Positions 45,663-53,960 of a stretch of 64,000 nucleotides of DNA are shown here, piece after piece. The translations under genes and the position numbers were made by a program. The notes below the pieces were generated by a model. The model did not search any database and was not told the DNA's origin. It saw only the letters and a list, made by a program, of their open reading frames with translations. Each line of letters opens with the position of its first letter. The first letter of the stretch is position 1. The stretch is from an uncultured Bacteroidales bacterium. GTDB lineage: Bacteria; Bacteroidota; Bacteroidia; Bacteroidales; UBA932. The stretch is from the NCBI GenBank assembly GCA_944326305.1, contig CALVDL010000013.1:1-64000 (forward strand), read 5' to 3'.

Positions 45663-46674
45663 CCACCAGATCGAGCAGGCACGGCACTACCACCTCCTGA
45701 GGCACATATTCCTGCCCTGCTTCCTGTGCCTTTATCTGTCCGAGAAGGACCTGCACCGTACTCTTGCCGATTCCCTTTACCGGGAAATGCGCTATGTCAA
45801 TATATGGGGCAACCATCCTGAAAAGTGTCTCGGAATGCATACTTGCAAGACCGATCCCGCCTTTACTTATGTCTATTCCCTTGTCATGGAAATATTGGAA
45901 AGCCTCTATCGCGAGGATATGGGTGGCGAAGAAAAACGCATCCACATCAGGCACTGTTTCGAATATCCGGTCTAAAGTCGTCTTTATATTTTCCTTGTAA
46001 TTTATATACGGCACCTCTCCGTAAAGGTTCGGGTCAACATGTATGCCGGCATCCGAAAGGGTGTTGACATACCCTTCCCTTCTCTTGTTCATTGTAAAAA
46101 GATGCGGGTTGGTAGTGATCAGTGCGATTTTCCTGTAGCCTTTCTCCACGAGATGACGCACAAGCATAGAGCTGCTTTTCTCGTTGTCGATGATCACATG
46201 GTTGATATTCAAGTCTGGGAAATAGCGGTCGAACAGGACCAGAGGGTACCTGTCGTTTGCAAGGGCTACTATCTCCCTGTCCGAAATCTTGGTCGGGGCT
46301 ATGACCATCCCGTCAACCTTTTTGGAGCGGAAAAGCCGTATCATAGCATTCTCCCGCTCGATCTCCGCGTTCGAGCTCGCTATCATGAGGGAATAGCCCT
46401 CTTTCTTGGCCTCATATTCTATCTCATTCGCCACATGCGCATAGAAGCTGTCGGATATTGACGGGAGGATAAGCCCGATAGTTTTGGAAACCCCCGTATT
46501 GAGGCTTCTTGCAAGGAGGTTGGGATGGTAGGAAAGCTCCTGTGCGCACTGGATTACACGCTGCTGGGTCATTTCGCTTATGCCCTTCGCATCCCCCTGT
46601 CCTGACAGCACCCATGAAACAGTAGTCTTGGATAAGTTAAGCCGTTCTGCAATGTCTTTTAACGAAGCGCCCAT
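45658..46674 (-). CDS. LacI-family transcriptional regulator
   Basis: Cytoplasmic DNA-binding protein of 338 residues. Helix-turn-helix and hinge: ASLKDIAERLNLSKTTVSWVLSGQ, HPNLLARSLNTG. The periplasmic-binding-like effector domain has GLILPSISDSFYAHVANEIEYEAKKEGYSL, VLFDRYFPDLNINHVIIDN and the C-terminal GLASMHSETLFRMVAPYIDIAHFP. The start at 46674 begins just before the HTH; upstream in-frame ATGs add a non-family extension. The shared operator in front of four genes, one directly downstream of this gene, makes it the likely regulator of the first PUL and GH78. The effector sugar is unknown. Confidence 0.93.
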   Translation of the reverse strand: MGASLKDIAERLNLSKTTVSWVLSGQGDAKGISEMTQQRVIQCAQELSYHPNLLARSLNTGVSKTIGLILPSISDSFYAHVANEIEYEAKKEGYSLMIASSNAEIERENAMIRLFRSKKVDGMVIAPTKISDREIVALANDRYPLVLFDRYFPDLNINHVIIDNEKSSSMLVRHLVEKGYRKIALITTNPHLFTMNKRREGYVNTLSDAGIHVDPNLYGEVPYINYKENIKTTLDRIFETVPDVDAFFFATHILAIEAFQYFHDKGIDISKGGIGLASMHSETLFRMVAPYIDIAHFPVKGIGKSTVQVLLGQIKAQEAGQEYVPQEVVVPCLLDLVD

Positions 46675-46745
46675 CTGGAACATGAAATAAAAACAAACGT
46701 AAAGATATGAAATTTTACGGAATATGAGCCGGTTATACACAAATA

Positions 46746-46783
46746 AGGCACAGTGCCCTCCCTTTTATGTTGGGCCCCTGTGC
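46746..46783 (-). terminator. Possible terminator after the PepSY-like gene
   Basis: GGCACAG and CTGTGCC form a 7-bp stem with further GC pairing inside. On the minus strand it is followed by TTATTT. Weak to moderate. Confidence 0.45.
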
Positions 46784-46809
46784 CATTAATACTGCGGGAA
46801 GTGTTCCTG

Positions 46810-47271
46810 CTATCTGTCTTCCCTCACGAACACTCCCTCCGCATCATAAATAAGCTCCCGGCCGTCTTTTATCGTAATTTCATATCCTCCCCACATCTTT
46901 TCGACCTTGAATATTTCCGTGCCGCCCGGCACATATGTCCCCAGATGGGTATATATCGGCTCCGGGACTATTCCGGACGGAACCGGCGAAAAGTTACAGT
47001 CAACGCTTGTCCATACGCCGTCCTCGTCGAAATCGATCTCTGTCCCGTCACTCAGGCGCACCGAATAGGAGACTGTCCTGTCATCCCTGTCCTTTTCAGC
47101 ATACAATATGCTTTCAGCCGGAAAATACTGTGATATGAATGACTTGGCCGCATCCGGAAGTCTGTCCGACTTTATCTCCCTGTCTTCATCGCATCCAGCC
47201 AGAACCATGAGGCCGGACAGCACCGCCATCAGACCTAAAACCTTTCTTTTCAACACTGTTACCATAATCAT
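46810..47271 (-). CDS. PepSY-like (DUF2874-type) lipoprotein
   Basis: Small exported protein of about 153 residues with lipobox MVLAGC. Two PepSY-like repeats: LPDAAKSFISQYFPAESILYAEKDRDDRTVSYSVRLSDGTEIDFDEDGVW and a second half ending YEITIKDGRELIYDAEGVFVRED. Bacteroidota carry many such proteins. Their function is unclear, though some resemble beta-lactamase-inhibitor folds. The exact start among ATG 47271 and nearby codons is uncertain. It stands alone between the LacI-type and DUF6377 genes. Confidence 0.8.
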   Translation of the reverse strand: MIMVTVLKRKVLGLMAVLSGLMVLAGCDEDREIKSDRLPDAAKSFISQYFPAESILYAEKDRDDRTVSYSVRLSDGTEIDFDEDGVWTSVDCNFSPVPSGIVPEPIYTHLGTYVPGGTEIFKVEKMWGGYEITIKDGRELIYDAEGVFVREDR

Positions 47272-47298
47272 ATTTTTTCAGTTTTATTATTCACAGTG

Positions 47299-47306
47299 CA
47301 AAAGTA
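47299..47306 (-). promoter_or_regulatory. -7 box of the PepSY-like gene
   Basis: TACTTTTG on the minus strand matches TAnnTTTG, about 28 nt before the start codon. No clear -33 element. Confidence 0.45.
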
Positions 47307-47346
47307 TGTGGACATTCTGAAGAGAATATGAATTATAGGAGAAAAA

Positions 47347-48942
47347 TCAATAGTTGAGTGCATTCTTGTCTATACGCATCACTTTTTTTTCAAAGTCTTC
47401 CCTTCTTCCTTGGGACTTGTTGCGAAGCTTTGTCCTGTAATTGTATATTGTAGAAAGTGAATATCTCAAGAACTTGGCTATTTTCGCGCTGTCTGTGATT
47501 CCAAGCCTGATTAGGGCGAATATACGATATTCAGGGCTTAAGCCGTTCTTCGCTTTCGAATACAGACCTCTGGCCTCTGGGACCAGCAGTTCATCCATTT
47601 TTTGGGGAAAATCAGGGAACAGGTGGAGTATTGTCACATCGAATGTATGGTAAAAGTCATTGATTTCTCCGCTGAGGTTCACTGTCGCCTTTATCTCTTC
47701 AAGCAGCAGTTTTGAATCAACACCTCTTCGTATGCTCTTGTTTATTTTGTTCCATGTGCTGTTCATCTTATCAAGATAATCCGAACAATGTTCCATGTAA
47801 AGACTGATGTACTCTTCTTTTATCTTGTTGGCATCCTGTAATTTGTCGCTTATGGCACGGATCTCCAGGTTTGCCCGTGAAAGCCTCTGGTTTATCCTCC
47901 GTATATAGAAGATAGTTATCATCAGAGTAAGGGACAGGACTGATGAGACAATCAGGAATACAAGCATTATATCTGATGACTGGTCTTTCTTTGTCTGGTA
48001 CGCATGGTCTATCAGTACGAATATGTCAGAGGCTTCCAGTGTACGCAGTCTTGCATTGCAGAATATATAGTCCTCCATTGAGGATTTGGCATACTTGTAA
48101 GCCCTGTCTATATCTCCTGCTTCATACAGTATTTCACTTAGTGTTTTCAGTGATTTGTGCTGTTTTATCCCTGAATAGAGGTCGGAAATAGCAGATCTTG
48201 CAAAAAACAGTGCTGCACTGTCTCTGTCATCGAGACCTTTGTATATATGTCCAAGGGAGTAGGCTATGATACCGGCATCTCTCTGTCTGGGGGACAGTTT
48301 GTAATATACCTTTTCCAGACTGTCTCTTGCTTCCTCGAACCGGCCCTCCATTATCATTTTTTCAGTCTTTACGAAAAGCTGGTTGTTATTTATCAGAGAG
48401 TAACTGGTAATGATGGAATCCCTGTAGATGTCTGCAAGGGCGGTATATTTCATTTTTGAATTTACGTCTATGCTATAGTCCCTCAATGAATTATATATGG
48501 TAAGCCGACAATATGCAAACTGAGCTCTCTCTTGTTCAGGAACATTGTCGGCTACACTGTCAAGAACCTCGAGGGCTTCTTTGTACTGTCCCATGGCATC
48601 CAGTACACGCGCGATATTCACAGCTGCCTCGACCGTTTTGGAGCGGTTTCCTGACTGCACAGCATATTTCATCATGGCTTTTGCATATACAAGGGCGGAG
48701 TCGGTCTGGTATACTATATATTGAAGATCCAGTTTGTTTGTCAGCCGTATCCTGTCTATAATGTTATCCGCCTTATATAGCTCAAACTTGAGGCTGTCTA
48801 TCTTTTTCTCTCTTGTGGCTGCATAATACTCTTTATTGTCGACAAGACAGTCAAGTGTTTTCAACAGGGGCTCAAGTTCTCCACAACGGAGGACAGACGG
48901 TATTGAAAAGCAAATGACGATACACAGGAAGGTATATTTCAT
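47347..48942 (-). CDS. DUF6377-type membrane-bound PUL regulator
   Basis: About 531 residues. The signal peptide (CIVICFSIPSVLRC) is followed by a periplasmic helical TPR-like region (residues about 20-330). One membrane segment (VFLIVSSVLSLTLMITIFYI) leads to a cytoplasmic coiled coil. The C-terminal helix-turn-helix is ALIRLGITDSAKIAKFLRYSLSTIYNYRTKLRNKS. This architecture fits DUF6377 proteins next to SusC/D genes, thought to sense glycan and drive transcription. It is downstream of the first sulfatase on the same strand. Probable activator of the second PUL. Confidence 0.82.
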   Translation of the reverse strand: MKYTFLCIVICFSIPSVLRCGELEPLLKTLDCLVDNKEYYAATREKKIDSLKFELYKADNIIDRIRLTNKLDLQYIVYQTDSALVYAKAMMKYAVQSGNRSKTVEAAVNIARVLDAMGQYKEALEVLDSVADNVPEQERAQFAYCRLTIYNSLRDYSIDVNSKMKYTALADIYRDSIITSYSLINNNQLFVKTEKMIMEGRFEEARDSLEKVYYKLSPRQRDAGIIAYSLGHIYKGLDDRDSAALFFARSAISDLYSGIKQHKSLKTLSEILYEAGDIDRAYKYAKSSMEDYIFCNARLRTLEASDIFVLIDHAYQTKKDQSSDIMLVFLIVSSVLSLTLMITIFYIRRINQRLSRANLEIRAISDKLQDANKIKEEYISLYMEHCSDYLDKMNSTWNKINKSIRRGVDSKLLLEEIKATVNLSGEINDFYHTFDVTILHLFPDFPQKMDELLVPEARGLYSKAKNGLSPEYRIFALIRLGITDSAKIAKFLRYSLSTIYNYRTKLRNKSQGRREDFEKKVMRIDKNALNY

Positions 48943-49015
48943 ATTGCTGATATACATTAAAATACAAGCAATATAGATTTTATTTCCATAAAATCAAAAT
49001 AAACTTCCGCCTTAA

Positions 49016-50533
49016 TCATTCGAACAGGAACTCTATCTGATTCCATGTGCTGCCTGTATCATTGTCCTGCGGAACACCTGGAGTGGACCTGCCTTCCAAG
49101 ACATATTTCTTCAGCCTATTGAAGAGCTTCTTTTCCAGTCTTTTGTGTGAACCATAGAGGTTATGCTGTTCAGAAGGGTCATTTTCCATATTGAAGAGCT
49201 GGAATTCCGGAAGGTTGTTCCACTCAGGACTTTTCGCTGTCGGGCCTCCCCATCCGCCGGAGCCTGGCCAGAATACCATCTTCCATTTACCGTAACGAAG
49301 GGCAAACCTGCCGTCAATAGAGTGGTGGATTACATCTTTTCTCTTTGAATGTCCTTTCCCTGACAGTATCGGCATCATGCTGTAGCTGTCTTCAGCTTCG
49401 TTGTTTTCAAGTGTATAGCTGCACAGATCTGCAAAGGTAGCATAGAAGTCTGTAAGGGCTACCGTCCTTTCTTCTACAGCACCGGAGTACCTGTCTCCCC
49501 ATGAAATAACCAGCGGTACACGATGACCGCCGTCATAAATATCGGATTTGGCACCCCTATAAATGTAATTCGGGCTGTGGCCCAGTTTTTTCATCTCTCC
49601 TATCTCCGCTACCGGGGAACATCCGTTGTCTGTCGTGAAGATTATTATTGTATTGTCTGATAATCCGTTTTCATATACGGCCGAAACAATCCTCCCTACC
49701 ATGTCATCTACCATCATCACGAAATCACAATATGGTGAAATTCCTGATTTTCCTTCGAATTCTCTGGACGGGAGTACCGGGGTATGAGGAGCCGTAAGGG
49801 GAACATACAGAAAGAAAGGTTTCCCTGTATCCTTGCGGTCTGAGATATATTCCACAGCCCTGTCAGTGAAGTTGGGCAGGCAGTCGGAATGTTCAAAATC
49901 GGGAGCCTGGGGTCCTGAGCGTTGCATTTTTATACCATGCCTGATGTCCACGGATACCTTGTCCGGTACAGCCGTTGGCATATCATTTTCCACGTATACG
50001 TATGGTGCCATATCAAGGGATGCCGCTATCCCGTAGAAATAGTCAAAGCCTCTGTCTATAGGACCGTTCTTTATTGGTGCTGTAAAATCCACTTCATTGT
50101 TTCCCCCATCTGCATAGGTCCAGTCCCATCCAAGATGCCATTTCCCTATGCATGCAGTAGAATACCCCTGGGATGCAAGCATGTCTGCGATTGTCCGTCT
50201 TCCTTCCGGAATCAGTGGTCCTGAGTATCCTCCCAGCACTCCTGACTTTAAAGTGGATCTGAATGCATATCGTCCTGTCATAATGCTGTAACGTGAAGGC
50301 GTGCTTACGGATGAACTGGAGTGTGCGTCTGTAAATCTTATGCCATGTTCGCAAAGCCTGTCCAGATTTTGGGTTCTGAGTCTTGTCGCATCATTGAATG
50401 CAGAAATATCGCCGTAGCCCATGTCATCGGCAAGAATCAGAACTATATTAGGTTTCTGCGCAGATACTGTACTTCCAGCCGCCAGCATGCCAGCCGCGAG
50501 CAGAGCTGTTTTTCCTTTGTAGTTGATATTCAT
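49016..50533 (-). CDS. Secreted sulfatase, serine-type (family S1), copy 1
   Basis: Secreted sulfatase of 505 residues (signal peptide ending STVSAQ). Metal motif LADDMGYGD and the maturation motif SVSTPSRYSIMTGRY, where Ser in S-T-P-S-R is converted to formylglycine by a separate radical-SAM enzyme. GKWHLGWDW and FTTDNGCSP are further active-site blocks. It removes sulfate from a glycan. Paralogous to copy 2. The S1 subfamily and sulfate position cannot be read here. Confidence 0.92.
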   Translation of the reverse strand: MNINYKGKTALLAAGMLAAGSTVSAQKPNIVLILADDMGYGDISAFNDATRLRTQNLDRLCEHGIRFTDAHSSSSVSTPSRYSIMTGRYAFRSTLKSGVLGGYSGPLIPEGRRTIADMLASQGYSTACIGKWHLGWDWTYADGGNNEVDFTAPIKNGPIDRGFDYFYGIAASLDMAPYVYVENDMPTAVPDKVSVDIRHGIKMQRSGPQAPDFEHSDCLPNFTDRAVEYISDRKDTGKPFFLYVPLTAPHTPVLPSREFEGKSGISPYCDFVMMVDDMVGRIVSAVYENGLSDNTIIIFTTDNGCSPVAEIGEMKKLGHSPNYIYRGAKSDIYDGGHRVPLVISWGDRYSGAVEERTVALTDFYATFADLCSYTLENNEAEDSYSMMPILSGKGHSKRKDVIHHSIDGRFALRYGKWKMVFWPGSGGWGGPTAKSPEWNNLPEFQLFNMENDPSEQHNLYGSHKRLEKKLFNRLKKYVLEGRSTPGVPQDNDTGSTWNQIEFLFE

Positions 50534-50727
50534 AGTCTTGAATTTTTAGTAAAATTGGTAAAAAAAACAAATTCAGAAAAGGTCGCCATTAACAATGTAG
50601 TGGAGAATGTGGGCTTTAGTGCTAAATTCATTGATTGTTAATGATTTATGTTTTGCAGGCAGATGTCAGAATATAATTTCCTCCCTTGTGCATTCTTGTT
50701 TTCCGGGAAACAGGATATAGCTACATT

Positions 50728-50754
50728 ATCTTAATAATTTCAAATTATTAAGAT
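50728..50754. promoter_or_regulatory. 27-bp perfect palindrome
   Basis: Two 13-bp arms, ATCTTAATAATTT and AAATTATTAAGAT, around a single C. It starts directly after a TAGCTACATT element. An operator is likelier than a terminator, because it lies between divergent promoters and is purely AT-rich. Confidence 0.6.
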
Positions 50755-50843
50755 TTTGATTATAAAAATTTTAGAATATTGAAACTACTACATTTGATAT
50801 AATATGTATACCATTCTGTACAATAAATCCGGTGTTAAGAACC

Positions 50844-50851
50844 TATTTTTG
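50844..50851 (+). promoter_or_regulatory. -7 box of the GH76 gene
   Basis: TATTTTTG fits TAnnTTTG and lies 18 nt before the chosen ATG at 50870. It also shows that the upstream in-frame ATG at 50804 would not be transcribed from here. No good -33 box. Confidence 0.5.
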
Positions 50852-50869
50852 CAAAAACACACAACAGAT

Positions 50870-52048
50870 ATGGATATACAGAAATTGTTATTTACCGGAT
50901 TATCTGCTCTTATGATCTTGTCCTGCGCAGGAAATGCTGAGCAGGAGAAGCCTGACGGCACGAATGATGATAACGGCAGTGCATCTCAGGAATATGACTG
51001 GGACAGCATAGCTGATGCTGCCCAAAACTCTCTTGAAATGAATTTTTGGAGAGGAGATTCCTTTGGTTATTACTGGATAGACAATATCCATGATGATACG
51101 TCTTTCAACCATTATTGGCAGACTGCACATGCAATGGAAACACTTATGGATGCATACGAACGGACCAAGGACACATTTTTCAAAGATAGGGTCAGGAATG
51201 TACTCGCCAGGATCAAACAGTCTACGTCAGGTGAATACATAAATGAATACTATGATGATATGTCATGGATGGGGCTTGCATGCCTGAGGGCATATAGCCT
51301 GTTCGGAGAAGAAGAATATGTCAATGCGGCAAAGATACTCTGGAATGAAGTCCAGACAGGATGGACCGGTGACGGCATGCTGTGGAACAAGATCCCGGAC
51401 GATTCAGGAAAGCGTAATGCATGTACACATTGGACAGCAGCTTGTTTCGGCGCTGAAATGTACGGGATAACCGGTGACAGCCAGGATCTGTCACTTGCCG
51501 TCAAAATATACGACTGGGCATACGGAAACCTTTATGATACTTTGTCCGGAGCTACTTTTGACCAGGTAGGAAGCAATGTTTACACTACTTACAATCAAGG
51601 TGTCCTTATCGGGGCATCACTGAAGCTCTATGGCATTACAGGGACAGAACGCTACCTGAATACGGCCGAGAAATGCGCTGACTTCTGCATAGACAATGAT
51701 AAATTCGCGAAAGCCGGGATATGGAGGGATGAAGGGGCGTCAGGTACCCTGAACAGGAATAACGGCATATTTAAAGGTATATTGGCACATTATATGACCG
51801 GGTTCATAAGATCATCCCATATATCCACGGTTAGGAGAAAAGTTTATATACAGTATATGGAAAAAATGGGGGTGACTTTATATGAAGCTGCCAAGAACGA
51901 TCTGCTGTTCCCTGGAGATTGGACAAGAGGTGCTGAAGCCGGGGAAAGGATATATCTTGGCTGCGAACTGAGCGGAGTAATTCTTATGGAATGCAATGCC
52001 ATTTTCAGCAGAGAATATCCGGACCTGATGAAACAGGCGGGGAATTAA
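50870..52048 (+). CDS. GH76 alpha-1,6-mannanase lipoprotein
   Basis: Surface lipoprotein of 392 residues (lipobox ILSC, Cys19, then an acidic linker). An (alpha/alpha) barrel with the paired catalytic aspartates in INEYYDDMSWMGLA. FNHYWQTAHAMETLMDAY, NACTHWTAACFGAEMY and TTYNQGVLIGASLKLY are also typical of GH76. This family cuts alpha-1,6-mannan backbones. With two sulfatases around it, sulfated alpha-mannan is the likely target. It overlaps sulfatase 2 tail-to-tail by 4 nt. Confidence 0.9.
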   Translation: MDIQKLLFTGLSALMILSCAGNAEQEKPDGTNDDNGSASQEYDWDSIADAAQNSLEMNFWRGDSFGYYWIDNIHDDTSFNHYWQTAHAMETLMDAYERTKDTFFKDRVRNVLARIKQSTSGEYINEYYDDMSWMGLACLRAYSLFGEEEYVNAAKILWNEVQTGWTGDGMLWNKIPDDSGKRNACTHWTAACFGAEMYGITGDSQDLSLAVKIYDWAYGNLYDTLSGATFDQVGSNVYTTYNQGVLIGASLKLYGITGTERYLNTAEKCADFCIDNDKFAKAGIWRDEGASGTLNRNNGIFKGILAHYMTGFIRSSHISTVRRKVYIQYMEKMGVTLYEAAKNDLLFPGDWTRGAEAGERIYLGCELSGVILMECNAIFSREYPDLMKQAGN

Positions 52049-52054
52049 TCCCCG
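52038..52054. terminator. Hairpin at the shared stop codons
   Basis: CGGGGA and TCCCCG enclose ATTAA, which contains parts of both stop codons of the converging GH76 and sulfatase genes. Short; no T-run. Confidence 0.4.
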
Positions 52055-53598
52055 TCTGTAAAAGGTCTGGTCTGTTCCCAGTCATTGCCGGTGTCGTTGC
52101 TTACCGGGATGCCAGGTGTCGATCTGCCGTTATTCACATAATCACGCATTGTCGCCTTGTATGAATCGACAATTATATTGACGTCGGTATCATATAGATT
52201 AGTGGATTCACTTCTGTCTGATCCGAGGTTGTATATCTGCAAGGGAGGAAGTCCTGAAATATCAGAACCGGATGCCGGATCACTCCAGCCTCCCGAGGTA
52301 GCTGTAAATATGACTTTCATGCCGTCACGTGTAAGAGAGAACGACCCGTCATTGGAAGTGGCTACAATATCCTTTCTCTCTGTATCTTCGTTTCCGGTGA
52401 GCGCCCCATAGAAACTGTAGCTATCTTCAGCCTCTCCGTTTGCCGGATGCGTTCCCAGCATCTGTGCAAATGTAGCATAGAAATCTGACAGACACACGGG
52501 ACTGCCATTCCTCTGCCCTGTCGTTTTTCCGTTCCATGAGACTATGAGAGGGATCCTGTGGCCTCCTTCAAAAATATCAGATTTGTATCCTCTATATCCG
52601 TAGCTTGGATAATGTCCGAGTTTTTCCATATTTTTTGTCCCGACATAATGTGCGCATCCGTTGTCTGCGGTGAAAATTATAATCGTATTCTCATATACTC
52701 CAGCCCGCTTCAATGCAAACACGATCTGCTGTACCATGTCGTCTATCATGATGACAAAATCGCCGTATGCTCCAATTGATGACCGTCCCTTGAATTCCGG
52801 GGACGGCAATACCGGGGTATGAGGTGCCGTAAGGGGCAGATACAGAAAGAATGGTTTTCCGGAGCCTCCATTGTTTTCGATATAGCTGATAGCGCGTTCT
52901 GTCATGTTGGGGAAGACTTCCTCTGGAATGAATTCTTCAGACGCTTCTCCTGAACGCATACGCTCGATGCCTGTCCTTTCCGGAAGGATACGGGACGGAG
53001 CCTGGGTTACTCTATCATTTTCTATGTAGACATAAGGAGGCATGTCAAGTGAGGCGGCGATACCGTAAAAATAGTCAAATCCACGTTCCGTTGGGCCGTT
53101 TTCTATTGGTGCAGAGTAATCTATTACTGAACCGTTGAATTTCCAGTTCATTCCGAGATGCCATTTGCCTATACATGCGGTATTATAGCCTGCATCCTGA
53201 AACAGATTCCCCAATGTCCGTCGCCCGTCTGTAATCATTGCCGGAGAGTCACTCTGCAGGACACCCTGCTTCAAGGTTGTCCTCCACGGATAACGCCCTG
53301 TCAGGATAGAGTATCTGGACGGGGTGGACATTGATGATGCGGAATGCGCATCAGTAAAAACAAGACCGGATGAACACAGTGCATCTATATTGGGCGTATG
53401 TATTTTCGAGTCCGCATTGAGACCCGATATGTCACCGTATCCCATATCATCTGCTACGATAAGCACGACATTCGGGAATCCTGGATTGATATGCCTGTCA
53501 TCCTTTCCTGGGGCTTCTGGAGTTTCAGCATCAGTGCATGAAACAACTCCGGAGGCTGCCATTCCGAGCAGTATTACATTTTGTTTTTTTGACATCAT
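52045..53598 (-). CDS. Sulfatase lipoprotein, serine-type (family S1), copy 2
   Basis: Lipoprotein of 517 residues (lipobox VVSC, Cys21). LIVADDMGYGDISG, maturation motif SMSTPSRYSILTGRY with Ser in S-T-P-S-R, GKWHLGMNW and FTADNGCAH. Colinear with copy 1 but with a lipid anchor, so copy 2 probably works at the cell surface and copy 1 in the periplasm. Divergent from SusC 2. Confidence 0.92.
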   Translation of the reverse strand: MMSKKQNVILLGMAASGVVSCTDAETPEAPGKDDRHINPGFPNVVLIVADDMGYGDISGLNADSKIHTPNIDALCSSGLVFTDAHSASSMSTPSRYSILTGRYPWRTTLKQGVLQSDSPAMITDGRRTLGNLFQDAGYNTACIGKWHLGMNWKFNGSVIDYSAPIENGPTERGFDYFYGIAASLDMPPYVYIENDRVTQAPSRILPERTGIERMRSGEASEEFIPEEVFPNMTERAISYIENNGGSGKPFFLYLPLTAPHTPVLPSPEFKGRSSIGAYGDFVIMIDDMVQQIVFALKRAGVYENTIIIFTADNGCAHYVGTKNMEKLGHYPSYGYRGYKSDIFEGGHRIPLIVSWNGKTTGQRNGSPVCLSDFYATFAQMLGTHPANGEAEDSYSFYGALTGNEDTERKDIVATSNDGSFSLTRDGMKVIFTATSGGWSDPASGSDISGLPPLQIYNLGSDRSESTNLYDTDVNIIVDSYKATMRDYVNNGRSTPGIPVSNDTGNDWEQTRPFTDGD

Positions 53599-53960
53599 GT
53601 CGAATGAGTTTTATAAACAGAAGTATTGAAAATATCTGAACAGGTCCTAAAATAACAACTATATGTCTATGGTAAGAGTATTGTAATGTCATTTGTAGTG
53701 ATGTAAAAGTGTAAATAGTTGATTATATGATATTTGAATCATGTAAAATATAGATTGATTTTTATTGTTCGATTGTAGATATATTGAATTTTCAATACTA
53801 CATTCTGATTGTGTTTTTGGTGTATAAAATATTAAAGATCAATTAGTTGGTGCCTGCTGTAGCTACATTCAGTTTTCTTGCTCTATGCCGATAGCTGTTT
53901 AGACATATCTTTGCAGGTGATTTTATGCAAGCCACGGACACAAAACTAACTAACAGTTAT
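53599..53960. other. Divergent regulatory region, sulfatase 2/SusC 2
   Basis: Gap of 362 bp. Two CTACATT elements (53798-53804 and 53863-53869), an ATTGAATTTTCAAT inverted repeat at about 53783-53796, and a -7 box TATCTTTG at 53906-53913 before SusC. No gene is seen. Confidence 0.68.
53906..53913 (+). promoter_or_regulatory. -7 box of the SusC 2 operon
   Basis: TATCTTTG is a perfect -7 match. The in-frame ATG at 53925 would give an almost leaderless message, so ATG 53961 is preferred. Confidence 0.6.

Larger units (their letters stand above)
50534..50869. other. Divergent regulatory region, sulfatase 1/GH76
   Basis: AT-rich gap of 336 bp. It holds three CTACATT elements (50594-50600 minus; 50721-50727 and 50788-50794 plus), a 27-bp perfect palindrome at 50728-50754, and a -7 box at 50844-50851. 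No gene is seen. Confidence 0.7.
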
